NCBI RefSeq assembly: GCF_002303885.1
Contig: NZ_MRCM01000003.1
Span: 1 to 64,000 of the forward strand
Length of the DNA: 64,000 nucleotides
Source of the DNA: Flavobacterium sp. ACN2
Lineage (GTDB): Bacteria > Bacteroidota > Bacteroidia > Flavobacteriales > Flavobacteriaceae
Reading direction: 5' to 3'
Shown here: positions 26,480-33,967 of the stretch, one piece after another
How the letters are laid out: each line of letters opens with the position of its first letter
Position numbering within the stretch: position 1 is the first letter of the stretch
The notes under the pieces: model-generated
What the model was told of the DNA's origin: nothing
What the model saw: the letters and a program-made list of their open reading frames with translations, nothing else
The model's database searches: none
Program-made: the position numbers and the translations under genes

Positions 26480-28276
26480 ATGACAAAAAATAACCTGCAT
26501 ACTTTTCATATTCCAGTAATGGGATTGGCTTATACCATAGACAGCCCTATTCGAGTAGCGCAGTACGGAATTTCATCTGTTGTTGCTTTAGCAGACGATG
26601 ATCTGATTGAGAAGATGCGTAATTTTTACAGCACAAAATTCAATATTCCTTACGAAGAAATCACTCAAAAATTTCACGACTACCGCGCTGAAAGAATTAC
26701 CTCTTATTTAAATTTAATCGATAAAATTGTAAAAGAGAAATTCGAAAATTTCAAAACAGAATTGGCAGAAAGCAAAACAGCTTTAGAAAACTTTATGTCA
26801 ATGCTGCCAAATACTTCTGACATTAAAAAAGGATTTCAGAATTTATTGGATGACGGAATTGCTTTTAAAGAGAACATCCAAAATTATATCGAAACCAATC
26901 TTTTTCCAGGAGAAATCGATGTTAACATTATGACCAAATTGGACAAAGATAATTTTGTTAAAAATGAACAGCTTCCAATTGAGTTTAATGATGCACATGC
27001 TGCTTTAAGAGGTTTTGCCAAAAGTAATCTAGAATCTTCTGTAGTGCTTTCTGCTGGAATGAATCCGAGATTGTTTGGTTACTTCGAAAACTTCAAAGAT
27101 TTTTTTCCAAATGAAAATAACGAACTGAAAAAGAAAATTATCTTAAAAGTAAGTGATTTTAGATCGGCTATGATTCAAGGAAATTTCTTGGCCAAAAAAG
27201 GGCTTTGGGTTTCAGAATATCGAATAGAATCGGGATTAAACTGCGGCGGACATGCCTTTGCTACCGACGGACTCTTATTGGGCACGATTTTAGAAGAATT
27301 CAAGCAGAAAAAAGAACAATTGGTACAATCGGCCCACGATTTAATGATTAAGGCTTTACAGGCAAAAAATCAGCCTATTCCTGAAAATCCGTTAGAATTA
27401 AAAATTACGGTTCAAGGCGGCGTTGGAACTGCAGCAGAACATGAGTTTTTATTAGACGAATATAACGTTGATTCTGTAGGCTGGGGTTCGCCATTTTTAT
27501 TAGTTCCAGAAGCGACATCTGTCGATAAAGAAACTCGTAATTTATTAATGAATGCCAAAGAAGATGATTTTTATTTAAGCAATATTTCTCCTTTGGGAGT
27601 TCCTTTTAATACTTTGAAAGGAACTACAAATGAATTTTTAAAGCAAAAGCGAATTCATGAAAACAAAGCAGGAAGTTCTTGTCCGAAGAAATTTTTAGCT
27701 TTAAGCAAAGAATACGACCCACACGGAATTTGCACAGCTTCAAAAAAATATCAGGATATAAAACTGGAAGAATTAGAAGCAAAAAAGGATTTGATTTCTT
27801 CAGATGAATTTGAGAAAAGTAAAATCAAAATCACCGAAAAATCCTGTCTTTGTGTTGGCTTGGCCAATGCTTCTTATCTAGAAAATGACATTAAAATAAA
27901 AGGTCAGGCACAAGGCGTAGTAATTTGCCCTGGGCCAAACTTAGCTTATTTTGATCAGGAAGTTTCTTTAAAAGAAATGATCCAGCATATTTATCAAGGC
28001 AAATCGGTTATTAGAACTGAGCGCCCAAACTTGTTTATAAAAGAGCTTAAAATGTATATTACCTATTTTAGAAATGAAATTCAATCTATTTCTGGAGAAC
28101 TTACAGCGGCTCAACTTAAAAAATGGAATTCTTTTAAATCTAATCTGTTAGATGGAATTGAGTATTATAAAAATTTATTTGAATCGACGTCAGTCTTTAA
28201 GGGTCATCTTGATCAACTCGATTCTTGTAAATCAGAATTAGTTGGTATTAAAATTCCCGTTTCAGAGTTGGTTTAA
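26480..28276 (+). CDS. Large conserved-looking protein of unknown function, possible (beta-alpha)8 barrel
   Basis: I do not recognise this 598-residue, apparently cytoplasmic protein. Its opening (FHIPVMGLAYTIDSPIRVAQYGISSVVAL) and the segments CGGHAFATDGLLLG (about 255-268), VQGGVGTAAEHEFL (about 312-325) and VDSVGWGSPFLLVPEA (about 330-345) have the rhythm of flavin-binding TIM barrels such as the glutamate synthase and nitronate monooxygenase groups. Cys residues in SSCPKKFLAL, HGICTASKKY and KSCLCVGLAN (about 398-460) could hold a metal or iron-sulfur site. A coiled segment lies near 70-105. Neighbours give no clue; it has its own terminator. Confidence 0.7.
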   Translation: MTKNNLHTFHIPVMGLAYTIDSPIRVAQYGISSVVALADDDLIEKMRNFYSTKFNIPYEEITQKFHDYRAERITSYLNLIDKIVKEKFENFKTELAESKTALENFMSMLPNTSDIKKGFQNLLDDGIAFKENIQNYIETNLFPGEIDVNIMTKLDKDNFVKNEQLPIEFNDAHAALRGFAKSNLESSVVLSAGMNPRLFGYFENFKDFFPNENNELKKKIILKVSDFRSAMIQGNFLAKKGLWVSEYRIESGLNCGGHAFATDGLLLGTILEEFKQKKEQLVQSAHDLMIKALQAKNQPIPENPLELKITVQGGVGTAAEHEFLLDEYNVDSVGWGSPFLLVPEATSVDKETRNLLMNAKEDDFYLSNISPLGVPFNTLKGTTNEFLKQKRIHENKAGSSCPKKFLALSKEYDPHGICTASKKYQDIKLEELEAKKDLISSDEFEKSKIKITEKSCLCVGLANASYLENDIKIKGQAQGVVICPGPNLAYFDQEVSLKEMIQHIYQGKSVIRTERPNLFIKELKMYITYFRNEIQSISGELTAAQLKKWNSFKSNLLDGIEYYKNLFESTSVFKGHLDQLDSCKSELVGIKIPVSELV

Positions 28277-28281
28277 AATTG

Positions 28282-28315
28282 AAAACCCCAAATTATTATC
28301 TAATTTGGGGTTTGT
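28282..28315. terminator. Bidirectional terminator
   Basis: AAACCCCAAATTA and TAATTTGGGGTTT arms followed by TTTTTA, between two converging genes. Confidence 0.85.
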
Positions 28316-28332
28316 TTTTATTTATAGTATAA

Positions 28333-28767
28333 CTATTCTTTCTTTTTGTTTTTACTGTCAATAACAGCTCCTGTTCCAGTTCCTACCGCAGCTCCAGCTA
28401 AACCTCCAATAATCGCACCTTCTCCTTTTTTCTTACTGACAATTGCGCCAGTTGCAGCACCTACTCCAGCACCAATTACAGCACCTTTAGCGGTTGCACT
28501 CCAACCTTTCTTTTTAGCTGGTGCAGCAGCTGTTGTTGTAGCGGCGGCTTGCTGATGCACTACTACAACTTTCTCTTTTTGAGCTTCGATCTTTTCCTCG
28601 TTTAATTTCGCCATTTCAGTCTTCATCGAATCGATAACACGCTGTTTGTTAATCTCAACTTTCATTGAATCAATGCTGGCTTGTTTAGCTTTATTTATAT
28701 CTTCTTTGCTTTGTTGTTGACAAGAAGTTAAAAATAATACGGTCAATAAAATATATAAGCCTTTCAT
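28333..28767 (-). CDS. Glycine-zipper lipoprotein
   Basis: The 144-residue protein has a lipoprotein signal (LYILLTVLFLTSCQQ, Cys at about 16). A helical charged middle (KQASIDSMKVEINKQ and a similar DSMKTEMAKLNEEK repeat) is followed by a glycine-zipper region (about 90-138: GAVIGAGVGAATGAIVSKKK, AIIGGLAGAAVGTGTGAVID). Such zippers insert in membranes, as in YmgG-like and OmpA-associated small proteins. The precise role is unknown. Confidence 0.85.
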   Translation of the reverse strand: MKGLYILLTVLFLTSCQQQSKEDINKAKQASIDSMKVEINKQRVIDSMKTEMAKLNEEKIEAQKEKVVVVHQQAAATTTAAAPAKKKGWSATAKGAVIGAGVGAATGAIVSKKKGEGAIIGGLAGAAVGTGTGAVIDSKNKKKE

Positions 28768-28956
28768 GATTATAAGTTTTAAAAAAATTATACATCACAA
28801 AGTACTTAATATCTGCTATAATAATTATTACAGAATTTTTTGGAAAGTTTATAAGATTTGAAGTTTTTGATGTTTCTCGCTGCGTTTTATTTCAAGCTGA
28901 ATGAAATTAATCTCGTAAAGTCGCGAAGACGAAAAGTTTTTTAATCTATTAAGTTT

Positions 28957-29083
28957 AATAGCCTCCAGCTTTAGCTGGATGAAAAAGTAATCAAAAGAAA
29001 AAGGCTTTAGCCAAACTGAACTCGTTTGGCTAAAGCCCTCTTAACTTCATCTTTAATACCTCCAGCTAAAGCTGGAGGCTATT
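28957..29083. repeat. Nested palindromic REP-like element
   Basis: Outer arms (28957-28979 and 29059-29083) read AATAGCCTCCAGCTTTAGC and its near complement, and each is itself palindromic (TCCAGCT..AGCTGGA). Inner arms GGCTTTAGCCAAAC and GTTTGGCTAAAGCC form a 14-bp stem at 29003-29037. A third, weaker pair (AATCTCGTAAAGTCGCGAAG near 28910 and its complement near 29125-29150) encloses the whole. No gene lies in 28768-29154. Confidence 0.75.
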
Positions 29084-29154
29084 GAGAAAAAAATCTTTTT
29101 CATCCTTTTAATCTGTGGCTTTAAAAGACTTTGCGCCTTTGCGAGATTATTTTT

Positions 29155-30429
29155 TTACTTCCCTAAAATCCCTTTTTTCAGAATTTGTCCGAAATCATAC
29201 ATATCTTCATAAGAGCAATATAACGGAACTGGTGCTAGACGAATAACGTTTGGTTCACGCCAATCTGTAATGACACCATTTTTCATTAAATAATCAAACA
29301 AGGCTCTTCCTTCTCCGTGAAGGAAAACAGATAATTGTGAAGCCCTTTCTTCTGGGTTTGAAGGTGTAATAATTTCGAAGGTACTTTCTACTTCTTTATC
29401 AATTTCATGAAGAATAAATTCCAAGTAAGAAGTAATATGATCGCGTTTTGCAATTAAAGTATCCATTCCAACCTCAGCAAACATTTCTACTGAAGCCAAA
29501 TATGGTGCTAAAGATAAAACCGGAAGATTACTAATCTGCCATCCATCTGCACCGTGAACGGGATCAAAGTTTGGCTCCATTTTAAAACGGCGCTCTTTGT
29601 TGTGTCCCCACCATCCTGCAAATCTTGGCAACTCTGAATTATGATGTTTTTCGTGAACAAAACAACCTGAAGCATTTCCTGGGCCTGAATTCATATATTT
29701 ATAACTGCACCAAGCAGCAAAATCTACATTCCAATCATGAAGTTCTAATTTGATATTTCCTGCCGCGTGCGCTAAATCCCATCCTACTTTGGCTCCAGCT
29801 TTTTGTCCGGCGGCGGTGATGGTTTTAATATCAAAAACTTGTCCTGTATAGTAATTTACTCCGCCAATTAAAACTAAGGCCAGCTCATCTCCCACTTCTT
29901 CAATTTTTGCTAAAACATCTTCTAAGCGAATATTGTGTTCTCCTTCTCTGCGTTTAATTTCTACAATCGCATCTTCAGGTTTATAACCATGAAAATTCAC
30001 CTGACTTTGAAACATATATTGATCTGAAGGAAAAGCTTTTTCTTCGCAGATAATTTTATAACGCTTCCCTTTTGGCTGGTAAAAAGAAACCATCAGTAAG
30101 TGAAGATTTACAGTCAAAGTATTCATCACCGTAACTTCAGATGGAAGCGCACCCACAATTTTACTCAAAGGTTCTGCAAATCTTTCTTGATAATCCCACC
30201 AAGGTTTTTCGGCATAAAAATGACCTTCAACTGCCAAATTTGCCCAATCATCCATTATTTCATCAACATAAGCTTTGGTGCGTTTTGGCTGTAATCCTAG
30301 TGAATTTCCTGTAAAATAAATTACTCGTTTGTCGTTTACTTTTGGAAAAATAAATTGTTCCTGATAGTGGTTTAGTGTGTCTTTCGAATCTAGCTCTCGT
30401 GCAAATTCGCGTGTATTTTGAAAAGTCAT
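29155..30429 (-). CDS. kynU: Kynureninase
   Basis: The 424-residue PLP enzyme splits (3-hydroxy)kynurenine into (3-hydroxy)anthranilate and alanine. Family landmarks are the N-terminal IYFTGNSLGLQPK (about 35-47), MNTLTVNLHLLMVSFY, the WDLAHAAGNIKLELHDWNVD stretch (about 217-236) with the PLP-interacting Asp, and WCSYKYMNSGPG (about 240-251), which contains the PLP lysine. WQISNLPVLSLAPY near 297-310 is also conserved. It acts after kmo (12828-14171), which is not adjacent. Confidence 0.96.
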   Translation of the reverse strand: MTFQNTREFARELDSKDTLNHYQEQFIFPKVNDKRVIYFTGNSLGLQPKRTKAYVDEIMDDWANLAVEGHFYAEKPWWDYQERFAEPLSKIVGALPSEVTVMNTLTVNLHLLMVSFYQPKGKRYKIICEEKAFPSDQYMFQSQVNFHGYKPEDAIVEIKRREGEHNIRLEDVLAKIEEVGDELALVLIGGVNYYTGQVFDIKTITAAGQKAGAKVGWDLAHAAGNIKLELHDWNVDFAAWCSYKYMNSGPGNASGCFVHEKHHNSELPRFAGWWGHNKERRFKMEPNFDPVHGADGWQISNLPVLSLAPYLASVEMFAEVGMDTLIAKRDHITSYLEFILHEIDKEVESTFEIITPSNPEERASQLSVFLHGEGRALFDYLMKNGVITDWREPNVIRLAPVPLYCSYEDMYDFGQILKKGILGK

Positions 30430-30506
30430 TGTGTTTTTGTTTTGGATGCTAAAATAACAAAAATTGTTTGTTTTGTTTCAGGTTAATATGCGTTGTGGCT
30501 TTTAAC

Positions 30507-30720
30507 CGCAAAGTTCGCAAAGGTTTTCTTTACTCAGTTTGTGTTTGCCGAATGTAAAAGAACGCAAAGCTTTGCGAACTTTGCGATTTTAAACGCAAAG
30601 GTCACAAGGTTTTTTTACTCAGTTTGTGTTTGCCACGTGCAAAAGAACGCAAAGCTTTGCGAACTTTGCGTTTGTAAACGTTAGCTTAGATAAAAATCCT
30701 TGCGAACTTTGCGGTTAAAA
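30507..30720. repeat. Tandem 87-nt repeat bounded by inverted ends
   Basis: Two consecutive units of about 87 nt start at 30507 and 30594. Each contains ACTCAGTTTGTGTTTGCC and ends in ACGCAAAGCTTTGCGAACTT. A partial third end follows at 30698-30720. The outer ends, TTAACCGCAAAGTTCGCAA (30503) and its complement, are inverted, so the whole block can fold on itself. Related CGCAAAGTTCGCAAAG motifs lie at 47590-47627. Confidence 0.75.
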
Positions 30721-30736
30721 GACACAAAGTATATTA

Positions 30737-30771
30737 ACTTGAAGCTTGAAACCTGAAACTTGAAACCATTA
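30737..30771. repeat. Heptamer array, five ACTTGAA-like units
   Basis: Units are ACTTGAA, GCTTGAA, ACCTGAA, ACTTGAA, ACCATTA. It sits between the 87-nt repeats and the queA terminator. Confidence 0.8.
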
Positions 30772-30778
30772 AAAAACA

Positions 30779-30815
30779 GAAAACCCGACAGCTTCTAAAA
30801 AACTGTCGGGTCTTC
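30779..30815 (-). terminator. Terminator of queA
   Basis: AACCCGACAG and CTGTCGGGT arms, 20 nt past the queA stop. The minus strand then runs into TTTTCTGTTTTTT. Confidence 0.75.
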
Positions 30816-30834
30816 TTTATAATATAAATTCTAA

Positions 30835-31884
30835 TTAAAGAATTAACATCGCGTCTCCGTAAGAATAGAATTTGTATCCTTCTTTAATCGCTTCATCGTA
30901 TGCTTTTTTCATTAAATCGTGTCCACAGAAAGCAGAAATCATCATTAACAATGTTGATTTTGGTGTGTGGAAGTTTGTAATCATACAGTTTGCAATACTA
31001 AAATCGTGAGGAGGGAAAATAAATTTATTTGTCCATCCTTCGTAAGGATTCAAAGTATTAGCAGAAGAAACAGAACTTTCAATTGCACGCATAGAAGTTG
31101 TTCCGACTGCGCAAATACGTTTTTTCTTTGCTTTTCCTTCGTTTACAATATCACACGCTTTTTGAGTGATGATCAATTCCTCAGAATCCATTTTGTGTTT
31201 AGATAAATCTTCTACCTCAACTGGGTTAAAAGTACCTAAACCAACGTGTAAAGTTACCTCAGCAAAGTTTACTCCTTTGATTTCTAATTTTTTCAAAAGG
31301 TGTTTTGAAAAGTGTAAACCAGCAGTTGGCGCCGCTACAGCACCTTCTTCTTTTGCATAGATTGTTTGGTATCTTTCAGCATCTTCAGCAGTAACTTCTC
31401 TGTTGATGTATTTAGGAATTGGAGTTTCTCCAAGTTCTGTCAATTTATTTCTGAATTCTTCGTAAGACCCATCGTATAAGAAACGTAATGTTCTACCACG
31501 AGAAGTTGTATTATCGATTACTTCAGCAACTAACGAATCGTCATCACCAAAATAAAGTTTATTTCCGATACGGATTTTTCTAGCTGGATCAACCAAAACA
31601 TCCCAAAGGCGTTGCTCTGAATTTAATTCTCTTAATAAGAAAACTTCAATTCTAGCTCCAGTTTTTTCTTTGTTTCCGTACAAACGTGCAGGGAAAACTT
31701 TTGTATTATTAAGAATTAAAACGTCTCCGTCATCAAAATAGTTGATCACGTCTTTAAACATTTTATGTTCGATAGTGTTTTTTTTACGGTCAATTACCAT
31801 TAAACGAGATTCATCTCTATTTTCTGCTGGGAATTCAGCCAAAAGTTCTTTCGGTAAATTGAAATTGAAGTGTGATAATTTCAT
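30835..31884 (-). CDS. queA: tRNA preQ1(34) S-adenosylmethionine ribosyltransferase-isomerase
   Basis: QueA transfers and isomerises the ribosyl group of SAM onto preQ1 in tRNA to give epoxyqueuosine. The 349-residue protein has the family's standard length and motifs: [21 protein letters not shown] at the start, [14 protein letters not shown] (about 57-70), [17 protein letters not shown] (about 181-197), [13 protein letters not shown] (about 212-224) and [13 protein letters not shown]. The promoter is at 31949-31980. queE lies 26 kb away. Confidence 0.97.
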   Translation of the reverse strand: MKLSHFNFNLPKELLAEFPAENRDESRLMVIDRKKNTIEHKMFKDVINYFDDGDVLILNNTKVFPARLYGNKEKTGARIEVFLLRELNSEQRLWDVLVDPARKIRIGNKLYFGDDDSLVAEVIDNTTSRGRTLRFLYDGSYEEFRNKLTELGETPIPKYINREVTAEDAERYQTIYAKEEGAVAAPTAGLHFSKHLLKKLEIKGVNFAEVTLHVGLGTFNPVEVEDLSKHKMDSEELIITQKACDIVNEGKAKKKRICAVGTTSMRAIESSVSSANTLNPYEGWTNKFIFPPHDFSIANCMITNFHTPKSTLLMMISAFCGHDLMKKAYDEAIKEGYKFYSYGDAMLIL

Positions 31885-31886
31885 AT

Positions 31887-31921
31887 TTGAATTGTTGATT
31901 TTAGAGTGTAGCTTTTAGATT
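31887..31921. repeat. Heptamer array, five TTAGATT-like units
   Basis: Units are TTGAATT, GTTGATT, TTAGAGT, GTAGCTT, TTAGATT. It lies in the queA leader, between its promoter and its start codon. Confidence 0.7.
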
Positions 31922-31948
31922 TGTTTATCTAAAATTTTAAATCGGTTG

Positions 31949-31980
31949 CAAATATACGATTGTGAGATAGGCGTTGTCAA
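31949..31980 (-). promoter_or_regulatory. Promoter of queA
   Basis: TTG, 21 nt, TATATTTG on the minus strand, a full consensus match about 65 nt upstream of queA. Confidence 0.6.
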
Positions 31981-32136
31981 GTCTTTTGACGTTTATTTTC
32001 AAAAGTCCTTGATTTACTGAGCTTTCAGATTGACTTAAAAAGCTATTCTTTAAGTCAATTTTAACTTTTTCGAACCATATAAGAAATATAAGTTCATTCT
32101 AGCTGAAATTTTAAATAGCGCCAAATCAACATTATA

Positions 32137-32167
32137 AACCCGACAGCTTTTTAAAACCTGTTGGGTT
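32137..32167 (-). terminator. Second hairpin downstream of aroA
   Basis: AACCCGACAG and CTGTTGGGTT arms, another copy of the CCCGACAG stem. It lies 107 nt past the aroA stop, beyond the first terminator. Confidence 0.6.
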
Positions 32168-32184
32168 AGCTATTTAAATACGCA

Positions 32185-32213
32185 TAAAAAAACCTCCGGT
32201 TAAAACCAGAGGC
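32185..32213 (-). terminator. Terminator of aroA
   Basis: On the minus strand GCCTCTGGTT and AACCGGAGG arms are followed by TTTTTTT, about 60 nt past the aroA stop. Confidence 0.75.
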
Positions 32214-32273
32214 TATGTTTTATTAAACTTTAATTTTAATTGAACTTATATCACTTATATGGTTCAAAAAAAA

Positions 32274-33503
32274 TTACAATTCTGTTATTTGAAAGTTTAA
32301 AGCTTTTAAATCGTTCCAGAAATCTGGGTACGATTTAGAAACTACTTCGGCATCGTCAATAATAATTGGAACTTTTATTGCTAATGGTGCAAATGCCATT
32401 GCCATGCGGTGATCGTTGTATGTTGCAATATGAACATCATGATTAATATCGCCAGAACGCAATAAAGTCAAGCTATCATTAGTAACAGAAATATTAGCTC
32501 CTAATTTTGTAAGCTCAATTCTTAAAGCTTCTAGTCGGTCTGTTTCTTTAATTTTTAAAGTATGAAGTCCTGTTAGATGACATCCAATTCCTAAACCTAA
32601 ACAAGTAACTACGATAGTTTGAGCGATATCTGGTGTATTGTTCAATTCAAAATTTACATCTTCGTAATTGAATCCAGAAACTTTTTCCAAAGTCATTTTG
32701 TTGTTTTGGAAAGTTGTCTTTACTCCCATCTTCTCATAAAGAGAAACCAATTCAGAATCTCCTTGAAGACTGTTTTCTTTATAACTGCTTAAAGTAATTT
32801 TAGCCGCATCAGATAAAGCAACAAGACTGAAGAAATAAGAAGCCGAACTCCAGTCTGACTCTACCACCATTTCTTTAGTTTCAACTGATTCTTTAGGGAA
32901 TACCTTAATCACATTTCCTTCAAAACTCGTTTTAATATCCAAATCAGCTAACAAAGCCAAAGTCATTTTGATATACGGAATCGAAGTAATTTCTCCTTCT
33001 AAAGTCAACTCTAAACCATTATCTAATTTTGAAGCGACTAATAAAAGTGCCGAAATATATTGGCTGCTTACATTGGCTGCCAAAGTTACTTTTGAATCTG
33101 TAACTTTTTTTCCTTTAATTCGAATTGGCGGATATCCTACTTCTTTCTCATATGAAATTTCAACACCCAATTGTGCCAAAGCTTCCACTAAAATTTTAAT
33201 CGGACGTTCCTGCATTCTGCTAGAACCTGTCAAAACCACTTCTCTACCTTCGTTAACCGAAAAATAAGCAGTAAGAAAACGCATTGCTGTTCCTGCGTGA
33301 TGAATATCTACAATTTCATCATTTCCCGCTAATGCTTTCTGCATCACTTCACTGTCGTCTGAGTTGGAAGTATTGGCTAAAGTAATATTTGGAAATAATG
33401 CTTTTAATAACAATAAGCGGTTCGTTTCACTTTTAGAACCAGTGATATTTAGTTGCGAATCATCAATAGTGAATATTGAATTCGTGCTTAATTTTAAATT
33501 CAT
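32274..33503 (-). CDS. aroA: 3-phosphoshikimate 1-carboxyvinyltransferase (EPSP synthase)
   Basis: AroA condenses shikimate-3-phosphate with phosphoenolpyruvate in the shikimate pathway. The 409-residue protein has the conserved GSKSETNRLLLLKALF (about 22-37), the HAGTAMRFLTAYFS loop (about 69-82, NAGTAMR in most homologues), GSSRMQERPI (about 93-102) and the C-terminal YNDHRMAMAFAPLA (about 369-382). The His for Asn change at the start of the NAGT loop is usual in this phylum as far as I know. The Phe/Tyr branch genes lie at 45589-49822. Confidence 0.95.
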   Translation of the reverse strand: MNLKLSTNSIFTIDDSQLNITGSKSETNRLLLLKALFPNITLANTSNSDDSEVMQKALAGNDEIVDIHHAGTAMRFLTAYFSVNEGREVVLTGSSRMQERPIKILVEALAQLGVEISYEKEVGYPPIRIKGKKVTDSKVTLAANVSSQYISALLLVASKLDNGLELTLEGEITSIPYIKMTLALLADLDIKTSFEGNVIKVFPKESVETKEMVVESDWSSASYFFSLVALSDAAKITLSSYKENSLQGDSELVSLYEKMGVKTTFQNNKMTLEKVSGFNYEDVNFELNNTPDIAQTIVVTCLGLGIGCHLTGLHTLKIKETDRLEALRIELTKLGANISVTNDSLTLLRSGDINHDVHIATYNDHRMAMAFAPLAIKVPIIIDDAEVVSKSYPDFWNDLKALNFQITEL

Positions 33504-33513
33504 TTTTTTAATT

Positions 33514-33548
33514 GTAAGTTGTGCATTATGAATTAGGAATGATTAGAG
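33514..33548. repeat. Heptamer array, five ATGAATT-like units
   Basis: Units are GTAAGTT, GTGCATT, ATGAATT, AGGAATG, ATTAGAG. It lies directly upstream of aroA, paired with an opposed array at 33578. Confidence 0.65.
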
Positions 33549-33577
33549 ACATAATTCAGCCCCGCAATTTACCACTC

Positions 33578-33612
33578 CCCATTCATAATTCAAAATTCAA
33601 AACTCATAATTC
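33578..33612. repeat. Heptamer array, five to six ATAATTC-like units
   Basis: Units are CCCATTC, ATAATTC, AAAATTC, AAAACTC, ATAATTC, and the preceding ACCACTC also fits. The unit is the reverse complement of the one at 33514, so the two arrays face each other. Confidence 0.7.
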
Positions 33613-33637
33613 AAAGCTTATGAGTGATATTTCACAA

Positions 33638-33964
33638 TTATTTCAATTTATCATTGTTTTTGTGACGATCTTTATCTCTAACCGATTTTAGATCCATTTT
33701 TTTATCGAAAGATGCTTGTAAATCAATTCCTGTTTGATTGGCTAAACACAGCACAACAAAAACAACATCTGCCAATTCTTCTCCTAAGTCTTTGTTTTTA
33801 TCGCTTTCTTTTTCAGATTGTTCTCCATAACGGCGCGCAATGATTCTAGCAACCTCGCCAACTTCTTCGGTCAGCTGTGCCATATTGGTCAATTCGTTAA
33901 AGTAGCGAACACCATGTTCTTTTATCCAAGTATCAACAGCTAATTGTGCATTTTTCAAATCCAT
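33638..33964 (-). CDS. MazG-like nucleotide pyrophosphohydrolase
   Basis: The 108-residue protein is an all-alpha MazG-superfamily NTP pyrophosphohydrolase. LTEEVGEVARII (about 31-42) and GEELADVVFVVLCLANQTGIDL (about 61-82) carry the ExxE and ExxD magnesium-binding motifs. The family cleaves nucleoside triphosphates, often non-canonical ones. It starts 3 nt after the stop of the DUF3857 gene at 33968 and may be the last gene of that transcript. Its size and single domain match the short MazG-like group rather than full MazG. Confidence 0.88.
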   Translation of the reverse strand: MDLKNAQLAVDTWIKEHGVRYFNELTNMAQLTEEVGEVARIIARRYGEQSEKESDKNKDLGEELADVVFVVLCLANQTGIDLQASFDKKMDLKSVRDKDRHKNNDKLK

Positions 33965-33967
33965 CTT

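Larger units (their letters stand above)
32074..32263. repeat. Inverted pair of the ACCATATAAGTGATATAAG family
   Basis: ACCATATAAGAAATATAAGT at 32074 is inverted relative to ACTTATATCACTTATATGGT ending at 32263. Between them lie two terminator hairpins. Close relatives occur at 45507-45578 and 60901-60971, each starting within about 20 nt of a minus-strand stop codon. Upstream, 31977-32013 and 32033-32062 hold two further small inverted repeats (TTGACTTAAA/TTTAAGTCAA). Confidence 0.7.

Noticed and set aside
30507..30720. Possible CRISPR array because of regular repeats.
   Set aside because: There are only two full units with no unique spacers between conserved repeats, and no cas genes are in the window.
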